A stretch of DNA of 18,183 nt. Origin: COE1 sp045579665 (GTDB lineage Bacteria > Bacillota > Clostridia > Lachnospirales > Lachnospiraceae). The translations under genes were made by a program, and so were the position numbers. The stretch is taken from contig JAZNMO010000193.1 of NCBI GenBank assembly GCA_045579665.1, positions 1 through 18,183 on the forward strand, in the 5' to 3' direction. The notes under the pieces are model-generated. The model was not told the origin of the DNA. It was given only the letters and a program-made list of their open reading frames with translations, and searched no databases. This document shows positions 1 through 6,415 of the stretch, piece after piece (positions within the stretch are counted from its first letter, which is position 1; the number at the start of each line of letters is the position of its first letter).

Positions 1-60
1 GCTGTGGTCTCACGACCTCAGCGATTTTTCTTTTATGGGACTTTTTTTACAGCCCCTTTT
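1..60 (+). mobile_element. Probable outgoing end of an insertion sequence
   Basis: Bases 1-22 form an interrupted hairpin (GCTG-T-GGTC, loop TCAC, GACC-T-CAGC) followed by a T-rich run, which looks like a terminator for a plus-strand gene lying left of the window. Bases 37-56 (GGGACTTTTTTTACAGCCCC) then form an imperfect inverted repeat. Read on the minus strand it begins GGGGCTGTAAAAAAAGTCCC, which resembles the terminal repeats I associate with IS1182-type elements. The pair, terminator then terminal repeat, fits the 3' end of a transposon whose transposase lies outside the window. The other end is not visible, so this is a tentative reading; a plain terminator for the left-hand gene is the alternative. 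Confidence 0.35.
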
Positions 61-64
61 TGGA

Positions 65-601
65 TTAACGTTTAATCATATATAACTGTGTGAGGCGGTC
101 CTGATCTACGAACCAAGTGGATTCGCCTTTTTTATTGTTTGCCTGGCAGAAGGTAGAATAGATAGCAAGATTAGGATTCCAAAGATAATCCCTCTCTTCA
201 TACATCCCAATTAGAACATCTCTGTCGACTATACCTGTGAAGCCAAGCTCTTTAACAGGCTCTAACCCCAGCTGAAAAGCTAAGCGAGGATTATATGTAG
301 AGATAATGACACCCTCTTCTAAGATGTCACGAATCATAACACTCTCATAACAATCCTTGACAATACCAATCATTCGAATCTCAGCGGCACGAGTCAAAAG
401 TGAATCTCGCAAATCTGTCTGAAGAATAAATCTTCCGTCATCAGACGGAAATGAAAAATTCTCATCTGCAACATCGGAATAAATGATGAATCTGCCAACT
501 CCCAAATAGACAGCATCATACTCCTTGCCACCGTAAGTAACATACAGGCCGCATTTATATTCGCCCGTAGAGGTTCCTTCGTTTTCAAATCTCTCCCTCA
601 T
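65..601 (-). CDS. Hypothetical protein, 178 residues, unknown family
   Basis: I do not recognise this family. The protein is soluble and acidic, with no signal peptide or membrane segment. It has an N-terminal beta-rich part (about residues 15-60, including GLYVTYGGKEYDAVYLGVGR) and a mixed alpha/beta remainder. The start is well supported: a GAGGGAG ribosome binding site lies 8 bases before the ATG, and a TTGAAA / TATGAT promoter with a 17-base spacer lies about 80 bases further upstream. The gene is convergent with whatever lies to the left, and its stop codon is only a few bases from the putative transposon end, so its natural 3' end may have been altered. It runs opposite to every other gene here. 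Size, acidity and mobile-element context would suit an orphan immunity-type protein, but that is speculation. Confidence 0.7.
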   Translation of the reverse strand: MRERFENEGTSTGEYKCGLYVTYGGKEYDAVYLGVGRFIIYSDVADENFSFPSDDGRFILQTDLRDSLLTRAAEIRMIGIVKDCYESVMIRDILEEGVIISTYNPRLAFQLGLEPVKELGFTGIVDRDVLIGMYEERDYLWNPNLAIYSTFCQANNKKGESTWFVDQDRLTQLYMIKR

Positions 602-687
602 AAATTTTACTCCCTCATATTAACTCTCATTCTCTTTATCTTTGGATTAAAGTATCCTACCCTTAGGAATCCCATAAAGGTATGCTT

Positions 688-716
688 ATCATATTATAGA
701 TGGAGCCACTTTTCAA
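688..716 (-). promoter_or_regulatory. Promoter of the minus-strand hypothetical gene
   Basis: On the minus strand, TTGAAA (plus coordinates 711-716) is separated by 17 bases from TATGAT (688-693), a good sigma-A match. It predicts a leader of about 80 bases before the ATG at 601. Confidence 0.6.
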
Positions 717-831
717 GTGCATAAATATTCCTAAAAATCAATAACACGAAATTGTTTTCGAATTCAGAAAAGCCAAATTGCACATGATATAGAGGAATTA
801 AATTAAAAAACAAGTAAAAACTGACATATAA

Positions 832-860
832 TTGAAAAAGAATAAATAAAATGATAAAAT
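832..860 (+). promoter_or_regulatory. Promoter of the pilT-like gene
   Basis: TTGAAA at 832-837 and TAAAAT at 855-860 are separated by exactly 17 bases, and a TG dinucleotide one base before the -10 makes it an extended -10 element. It lies about 55 bases upstream of the chosen start. Confidence 0.65.
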
Positions 861-914
861 AACAACAAAAGAAACAATTTTGAGTTTATTTAAAATGTGG
901 AAGGGGTTCAAAAT

Positions 915-1973
915 ATGGCAATTAATATAGAAGAAATTTTAATTGCTGCTAAGGAAGCAGGGGCATCTGATGTACATATAACTGTTGGTGTTCCGCCTAA
1001 GATGAGAGTCAATGGAAGTTTAGTAACAATGGATTATCCCAAAATGACACCGACAGATACGTTAGAAATTGCAGTACAAATTATGGAAGGTAAACAAAAG
1101 GAAATATTTGACGAAAAGGGAGAGCTTGATATGTCCTATGCCATTGCAGGAGAGGGAAGATATCGAGTGAATCTTTTTAAGCAAAGAGGCTCTATAGCCT
1201 TGTCTATGAGAATTGTGGATACTGAGATACCTTCACCGGAGACGTTAGGAATTCCTGAGTCAGTGATGAACTTATATCAAAAGAAGAGAGGGCTTGTGCT
1301 GGTAACAGGCCCAACGGGTAGTGGTAAATCAACTACACTGGCAGCATTTATAAATGCAATCAATCATAATCGGGATGCACATATTATTACGTTAGAGGAT
1401 CCGATAGAATATCTGCATCAGCATGATAAATCTATCGTAAATCAGCGAGAAATCGGTTTGGATTCCACGAATTACGCTAATGCATTGAGAGCGGCATTAC
1501 GTGAGGATCCGGATGTTATTTTGGTAGGCGAGATGCGTGATTATGAGACGATAAGTGTAGCAATTACAGCAGCAGAAACAGGTCATTTGGTGTTATCTAC
1601 ACTTCACACCATAGGAGCCGCCAATACGGTAGACAGAATCATTGATGTATTTCCGGCAGAGCAGCAGCAACAGATACGGGTGCAGTTTGCCAGCGTGTTA
1701 GAGGCTGTTATATCGCAGCAGCTGGTGCCTAGAGCGGATGGGAATGGAAGAGTTGCGGTATTTGAGGTAATGCATACCAATGCTGCGGTACGTAATCTCA
1801 TTCGTGAAGGCAAGACGCATCAGCTGGCTAGTGTTATGCAAATGAACCGTAAGGCAGGGATGATTACCATGGATGACGCGCTCCTGCAGCTGAAGGAAGA
1901 GGGCGTGATTACACAGGATATGATGATGCAGTTTGCACAGGATATTGAGAGCCTGAAAACGAAAATGATGTAA
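915..1973 (+). CDS. pilT: PilT-like type IV pilus retraction ATPase
   Basis: A 352-residue member of the PilT/secretion ATPase family, whose hexamers act at the inner face of the membrane and drive pilus retraction and twitching. All family motifs are present: Walker A GPTGSGKST (132-140), Asp box ITLEDPIEY (158-166), Walker B region ending DPDVILVGEMRD (about 198-209), His box GHLVLSTLHT (about 223-232), and the C-terminal AVRNLIREG motif (291-299) typical of PilT rather than the extension ATPase PilB. Length matches PilT (about 345-350). The frame is open from a GTG at 897, but the ATG at 915 is preferred because GGAAGGGG lies 8 bases upstream of it. No pilin, prepilin peptidase or platform gene is nearby. 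It has its own promoter and terminator, so it is probably monocistronic. Confidence 0.93.
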   Translation: MAINIEEILIAAKEAGASDVHITVGVPPKMRVNGSLVTMDYPKMTPTDTLEIAVQIMEGKQKEIFDEKGELDMSYAIAGEGRYRVNLFKQRGSIALSMRIVDTEIPSPETLGIPESVMNLYQKKRGLVLVTGPTGSGKSTTLAAFINAINHNRDAHIITLEDPIEYLHQHDKSIVNQREIGLDSTNYANALRAALREDPDVILVGEMRDYETISVAITAAETGHLVLSTLHTIGAANTVDRIIDVFPAEQQQQIRVQFASVLEAVISQQLVPRADGNGRVAVFEVMHTNAAVRNLIREGKTHQLASVMQMNRKAGMITMDDALLQLKEEGVITQDMMMQFAQDIESLKTKMM

Positions 1974-1993
1974 TAGAACAGCAATAAAAGTAA

Positions 1994-2027
1994 GGGAAAA
2001 TGACGATGGTGTTGTTTTCCTTTTTTT
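1994..2027 (+). terminator. Terminator of the pilT-like gene
   Basis: GGAAAA (1995-2000) pairs with TTTTCC (2015-2020) and is followed by a run of seven T. It lies 20 bases after the pilT stop codon. Confidence 0.7.
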
Positions 2028-2104
2028 GTGTTATAAATTCATCATTTTTTAAGATGTATTTTTTTTATGTTAATGGTATGATATATCGTGGAGGGAACTA
2101 TATT

Positions 2105-2698
2105 ATGAGAGAGATACCAAAACCATATGAAGTATATAAACATTTTAAGGGAAATATTTATCAGATTATTTCGATAGCATTGGATTCGGAGACCTTGGAG
2201 CAGGTGGTTGTATATCAGCAGCTTTACAGTCCGTTTCAGATGTATGTCAGACCTTTGGAAATGTTTTTGAGTAAAACAGATAAGGATAAATATCCGGATG
2301 CAGTGCAGGAGTATCGTTTTGAGAAGCTGGAGAAGGCTATGCTGGAGACAGATGTGAAGGTACAGGCGATTAATGCGCATGTGATAGATTCTGACAGTGT
2401 AGAAAAGCTGATGGAGCAGCCACAGGAAGCAAAGGCTGTGGAAGAGATCGGTTATGCAGAAGAGGAAGAGATGCCGGATATCGACCCGAATCTTCTGCGA
2501 TTCCTTGAGGCAGATACCTACAGTGATAAGCTCGAGCTGTTACATTTGATGCATGCCACCGTTACAGATGCTATGATTGATACGATGGCAATCAGTCTTG
2601 ATTTTGAGATTCAGAGTGGAGATATTGAACAGAGATATCAGGAGCTTTTGAATTGTCTTTTGACAAAGGAGCGTTTTGAATGCGCAAGAATGAGATAA
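2105..2698 (+). CDS. DUF1653-domain protein with acidic C-terminal extension
   Basis: A 197-residue protein. Residues about 8-72 (KHFKGNIYQIISIALDSETL, then VVYQQLY and VRPLEMFL) match the small DUF1653 domain, a beta-barrel-like module of unknown function often found as a stand-alone protein of 70-80 residues. Here about 125 residues follow: an acidic linker rich in Glu (about 100-125) and a helical part beginning DPNLLRFLEADTYSDKLELL, which I cannot assign. The frame is open from 2000, but that start would lie inside the pilT terminator. The ATG at 2105 has TGGAGGGA 8-9 bases upstream. An extended -10 (TGGTATGAT, 2074-2082) lies just upstream but would give a very short leader. The 3' end overlaps mutY by 19 bases, which indicates translational coupling. 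Confidence 0.8.
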   Translation: MREIPKPYEVYKHFKGNIYQIISIALDSETLEQVVVYQQLYSPFQMYVRPLEMFLSKTDKDKYPDAVQEYRFEKLEKAMLETDVKVQAINAHVIDSDSVEKLMEQPQEAKAVEEIGYAEEEEMPDIDPNLLRFLEADTYSDKLELLHLMHATVTDAMIDTMAISLDFEIQSGDIEQRYQELLNCLLTKERFECARMR

Positions 2699-3762
2699 AT
2701 GAGCTTGAAAGAATTGTAGAGCCTTTACTTGCGTGGTATGATGCTCATGCGAGAGTTCTGCCTTGGAGAGAGTATCCGACGGCTTATCGGGTGTGGGTAT
2801 CGGAGATTATGCTGCAACAGACCAGAGTAGAGGCAGTGAAGCCTTACTATGAACGTTTTTTGAATGAGCTTCCGGATGTAGAGGCATTAGCCAATGCTAA
2901 GGAAGAGGTGTTGCTAAAGCTCTGGGAAGGACTTGGCTATTATAATCGTGTCCGCAATCTGAATAAGGCTGCAAGGCAGATTATGGAGCAGTATGGCGGG
3001 CAGATTCCTGATACCTATGAGGAGCTTTGTAAGCTTTCAGGCATCGGAAGTTATACAGCGGGGGCGATAGCGTCGATTGCTTTTGGAAGAGCAGTGCCGG
3101 CAGTAGACGGTAATGTGCTAAGAGTGCTTGCCAGAGTACGCAGGGATGACAGGGACATCATGCAGCAGAAGGTAAAGACTGCCGTGGAGCAGGAGCTTTT
3201 GCAGGTGATGCCTAAAGATAGAGCAGGTGACTTGAATCAGGCACTTATGGAGCTGGGGGCAATGGTATGTATTCCCAATGGTGAGCCAAAGTGCAGTGAG
3301 TGTCCTTGGCATGGCTTTTGTAAGGCAAGGCTTGCAGGCTGTATGAATGAGTACCCTAAGAAAACAAAGAAAAAGCCTCGTAAAATAGAGTATAAGACTG
3401 TTCTGGTATTGCAGGATGCCAACAAGACAGCATTGCAGAAACGGCCCGCAAAGGGATTACTTGCAGGTATGTATGAGTTTCCGTGGATAGAAGGTGCCCG
3501 AAGCGAAGAGGAGGTGCTGGCATATCTGAAGGAGCTTGGATTACGTGCAATTCGAATCAGACAGTTAGAAGATAGTAAGCATATTTTTACGCATAAGGAG
3601 TGGCATATGACCGGATATGCGATTCGGGTGGATGAGCTGGATACTTCTTTGGATAAGAGTAAGCTGATATTTGCAGATAAAGAGGAAGTGGAGAAGCAAT
3701 ATGCAATTCCGTCTGCATATGCAGCTTATTTACAGGCAGCGCGTAGGGATATATTACTTTAA
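2680..3762 (+). CDS. mutY: Adenine DNA glycosylase MutY
   Basis: MutY removes adenine mispaired with 8-oxoguanine in base excision repair. The 360-residue protein has the full architecture: an HhH-GPD domain with catalytic Glu42 in SEIMLQQTRV, the helix-hairpin-helix LSGIGSYTAGAIA (119-131), and catalytic Asp143 in PAVDGNVLRV. Cysteines 197, 205, 208 and 214 supply the [4Fe-4S] loop. A C-terminal NUDIX-like domain (about 233-350) includes KGLLAGMYEFPW, used in 8-oxoguanine recognition. The first cysteine spacing is C-x7-C rather than the C-x6-C of the E. coli enzyme. The start at 2680 has AAGGAG about 8 bases upstream, inside the preceding gene. It overlaps the DUF1653 gene and leads into a glycosyltransferase 44 bases downstream, so the three are probably one operon. 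Confidence 0.95.
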   Translation: MRKNEINELERIVEPLLAWYDAHARVLPWREYPTAYRVWVSEIMLQQTRVEAVKPYYERFLNELPDVEALANAKEEVLLKLWEGLGYYNRVRNLNKAARQIMEQYGGQIPDTYEELCKLSGIGSYTAGAIASIAFGRAVPAVDGNVLRVLARVRRDDRDIMQQKVKTAVEQELLQVMPKDRAGDLNQALMELGAMVCIPNGEPKCSECPWHGFCKARLAGCMNEYPKKTKKKPRKIEYKTVLVLQDANKTALQKRPAKGLLAGMYEFPWIEGARSEEEVLAYLKELGLRAIRIRQLEDSKHIFTHKEWHMTGYAIRVDELDTSLDKSKLIFADKEEVEKQYAIPSAYAAYLQAARRDILL

Positions 3763-3806
3763 GTTTTGAATAGAATAAACAGAAAGGTTTAGAAGGGGTG
3801 TATATT

Positions 3807-4832
3807 ATGAAATTATTGTCAGTTGCAATACCGTGCTATAATTCATCGGCATATATGAGAAAATGTATTGATTCATTGCTTCCGGGTGGCGAGGATGTTG
3901 AGATTATCGTTGTAAATGATGGCTCTAAGGATAACACGGCAGATATTGCAGAGGAGTATCGCCAAAGATTTCCTAGTATTGTTAAGGTTGTAAATAAAGA
4001 GAATGGCGGGCATGGTTCTGCGGTGAACTCAGGTATTGAGGCTGCTACGGGACTTTATTATAAGGTCGTAGATAGTGATGACTGGGTGAATGAAAGTGCA
4101 TATATGCAAATTCTTACAACCTTGCGTAAACTGGTACAGAATGGAACACCGGTGGATATGTTTATCAGCAATTTTGTATATGAGAAGGAAGGTGAGAAGC
4201 GTAAGAAGGTGATGAAGTACCATCATGCGCTTCCGCAGAATAGGATTTTCTCATGGAAGGATGTAAAGCATTTTAATGTTGGACAGTATATTTTGATGCA
4301 TTCAGTTATTTACCGTACAGGTTTATTGCGTGAATGTGGATTAAAGCTGCCGGAGCATACCTTCTATGTGGATAATATTTTTGTATTTAATCCGTTGCCG
4401 TATGTGAATTCCATGTATTATCTGGATGTGAATTTCTATCGTTATTACATTGGCAGAGCAGACCAGTCGGTGAATGAACAGGTGATGATTAGCCGTATTG
4501 ACCAGCAGCTTAGAGTAAATAAGCTGATGGTAGACTACTTTGTAGATGAGCTTGCAAGAATTCGTTCTAACGGTAAGGTAAGACGCTATATGCGTAATTA
4601 TCTGGATATTATCACAACGGTATCCTCTGTTATGCTTCTGCGTTCCGGTAAGGAAGAGAACCTTGAGAAGAAGAAGGAGTTATGGCAGTATATCAAAGAT
4701 AAGGATATGAGACTTTGGAGAAGCCTGCGTTATGGTATTTTAGGTCATGCCATGAATTTGCCGGGCAAGTGGGGAAGAAAGCTTACGATTGACGGTTATA
4801 AGATTTGTCAGAGGATTTTCCATTTTAATTAG
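3807..4832 (+). CDS. Family 2 glycosyltransferase
   Basis: A 341-residue GT-A fold glycosyltransferase that probably transfers a sugar from a nucleotide-sugar donor to a cell-surface polysaccharide, teichoic-type polymer or glycolipid. The acceptor cannot be read from the sequence. The N-terminal domain shows LLSVAIPCYNSSAYMRKCID (3-22), the nucleotide-binding EIIVVNDGSKDNT (32-44), GGHGSAVNSGI (67-77), and the metal-binding DSDDW (89-93). The C-terminal half is basic (KVRRYMRNYL, RLWRSLRYG, KWGRKLTIDGYK), consistent with peripheral membrane contact; I see no clear transmembrane helix. The frame is open from a GTG at 3798, but AGAAGGGG lies 8 bases before the ATG at 3807. It probably continues the mutY operon; no strong promoter is seen in the 44-base gap. 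Confidence 0.88.
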   Translation: MKLLSVAIPCYNSSAYMRKCIDSLLPGGEDVEIIVVNDGSKDNTADIAEEYRQRFPSIVKVVNKENGGHGSAVNSGIEAATGLYYKVVDSDDWVNESAYMQILTTLRKLVQNGTPVDMFISNFVYEKEGEKRKKVMKYHHALPQNRIFSWKDVKHFNVGQYILMHSVIYRTGLLRECGLKLPEHTFYVDNIFVFNPLPYVNSMYYLDVNFYRYYIGRADQSVNEQVMISRIDQQLRVNKLMVDYFVDELARIRSNGKVRRYMRNYLDIITTVSSVMLLRSGKEENLEKKKELWQYIKDKDMRLWRSLRYGILGHAMNLPGKWGRKLTIDGYKICQRIFHFN

Positions 4833-4893
4833 GTATGTATAAATATGTTTTTTGTATAATTTTGCATTTCTTGGAATTTAAATGAGTTTTGCC

Positions 4894-4922
4894 TTGTAAA
4901 ACACTGGAAAAGCAGATATAAT
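4894..4922 (+). promoter_or_regulatory. Strong promoter of glyA
   Basis: TTGTAA (4894-4899) and a perfect TATAAT (4917-4922) are separated by 17 bases. The 12-base sequence TAAAACACTGGA occurs at 4897-4908, overlapping the -35, and again at 4941-4952, overlapping the ribosome binding site. Confidence 0.8.
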
Positions 4923-4963
4923 GCAAGAGGTATGAATGTATAAAACACTGGAGGTAAAGAGTT

Positions 4964-6202
4964 ATGTACGCATTTGACGAAGTGAAGAATGTAGACAGTG
5001 AAATCGCTGAGGCGATTGTCAAAGAGCAGGAAAGACAGAACAGCCATATTGAGCTGATTGCGTCTGAGAACTGGGTAAGTAAGGCAGTTATGGCAGCAAT
5101 GGGTAGCCCATTAACGAATAAATATGCAGAGGGATATCCTGGAAAGAGATATTACGGCGGTTGTGAGTGTGTAGATGTTATCGAGAACCTTGCTATCGAG
5201 CGAGCAAAGGAATTATTCGGTTGTGATTACGCTAACGTTCAGCCACATTCAGGAGCACAGGCTAACATGGCAGTACAGTTTGCTGTATTAGAGCCGGGTG
5301 ATACTATCATGGTTATGAACCTTGACCACGGCGGACACTTAACACATTGTTCACCTGTTAATATGTCAGGTAAGTACTTTAAGGTTGTGCCTTACGGTGT
5401 TGATGATAATGGTGTACTTGATTATCAGAAGATGAGAGAGCTTGCTTTAGAGTGCAAGCCTAAGATGATTATCGCTGGTGCAAGTGCATATGCAAGAACA
5501 ATTGATTTCAAGTTCTTTAGAGAGGTTTGTGACGAGGTTGGTGCCGTATTGATGGTAGATATGGCTCATATCGCAGGTCTTGTAGCTGCAGGACTTCATC
5601 CAAGTCCATTCCCATATGCTGATGTAGTTACTACTACAACACATAAGACATTAAGAGGACCTCGTGGAGGTATGATTCTTGCGAATAAGGAAGCTGCTGA
5701 GAAGTATAACTTCAATAAGGCTATCTTCCCTGGTATTCAGGGTGGTCCTTTGATGCATGTTATCGCAGCTAAGGCTGTATGCTTTAAGGAAGCTTTATCT
5801 GATGAGTTTAAGGCTTACCAGAAGCAGATTATTGCTAATGCTCAGGCTCTTTGCAAGGGCTTACAGTCAAGAGACATTAAGATTGTATCTGACGGTACAG
5901 ACAATCACTTAATGTTAGTTGACCTTACTACATATGTCTTAACAGGTAAGGCTGTTGAGAAGTTATTGGATGAGGCTCATATTACATGTAATAAGAACAC
6001 TATCCCTAATGACCCTAAGTCTCCATTTGTTACAAGTGGTGTAAGACTTGGTACTCCTGCTATCACAAGCCGTGGTATGAAGGAAGACGATATGGATCAG
6101 ATTGCAGAGGCAATTGCTATGGTAATCAAGGGCGGCGAGGCTAAGATTTCTGAGGCAAGAGCTATTGTACAGACATTAACAGATAAGTATCCGTTAAACT
6201 AA
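4964..6202 (+). CDS. glyA: Serine hydroxymethyltransferase
   Basis: This cytoplasmic PLP enzyme interconverts serine plus tetrahydrofolate with glycine plus 5,10-methylene-tetrahydrofolate, the main entry to one-carbon metabolism. The 412-residue length is typical of bacterial GlyA. Visible motifs include HIELIASENWVS (28-39), NKYAEGYPGKRYYGGCE (52-68), the cofactor-contacting VDMAHIAGLVAAG (198-210), and TTTTHKTLRGPRGG (223-236), in which Lys228 should form the Schiff base with PLP. The start has GGAGG 9 bases upstream. Codon use favours AAG for lysine and the gene has the best promoter in the window, both in keeping with high expression. It is flanked by its own promoter and terminator and is probably monocistronic. 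Confidence 0.97.
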   Translation: MYAFDEVKNVDSEIAEAIVKEQERQNSHIELIASENWVSKAVMAAMGSPLTNKYAEGYPGKRYYGGCECVDVIENLAIERAKELFGCDYANVQPHSGAQANMAVQFAVLEPGDTIMVMNLDHGGHLTHCSPVNMSGKYFKVVPYGVDDNGVLDYQKMRELALECKPKMIIAGASAYARTIDFKFFREVCDEVGAVLMVDMAHIAGLVAAGLHPSPFPYADVVTTTTHKTLRGPRGGMILANKEAAEKYNFNKAIFPGIQGGPLMHVIAAKAVCFKEALSDEFKAYQKQIIANAQALCKGLQSRDIKIVSDGTDNHLMLVDLTTYVLTGKAVEKLLDEAHITCNKNTIPNDPKSPFVTSGVRLGTPAITSRGMKEDDMDQIAEAIAMVIKGGEAKISEARAIVQTLTDKYPLN

Positions 6203-6213
6203 TGGAATAAATG

Positions 6214-6245
6214 AAAAACCGGTGCATGTTTGCATCGGTTTTTTT
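6214..6245 (+). terminator. Terminator of glyA
   Basis: AAAAACCGGTGCA, loop TGTT and TGCATCGGTTTTT form a stem with one G-U pair, followed by a T run. It lies 11 bases after the glyA stop codon. Confidence 0.88.
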
Positions 6246-6415
6246 GTGCATCAAAAACTCGATAACCACGGATTTATGGAACAAAATGCATATAAGTAAA
6301 GGAATTATGAGTAGATATCTGAGAGGAACTATGATATCGTTAATGCATATTGAAGTATTATAGCTTGCGTTAAAATAAATAGGGTTATGAATAAAGAGAA
6401 AGGTGTAGTAAAGAG

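Larger units (their letters stand above)
602..914. other. Divergent intergenic region
   Basis: This AT-rich stretch of a little over 300 bases separates the minus-strand hypothetical gene from the pilT-like gene. It holds the minus-strand promoter (688-716) and the plus-strand promoter (832-860). I see no small gene, strong hairpin or RNA signature in the middle part. Confidence 0.6.

Noticed and set aside
897..914. Longer start (GTG at 897) for the pilT-like gene
   Set aside because: The bases from 899 form the ribosome binding site for the ATG at 915, and the longer start has no site of its own.
2000..2104. N-terminal extension of the DUF1653 protein
   Set aside because: It would begin inside the pilT terminator, is hydrophobic and unlike the family, and a strong ribosome binding site precedes the ATG at 2105.
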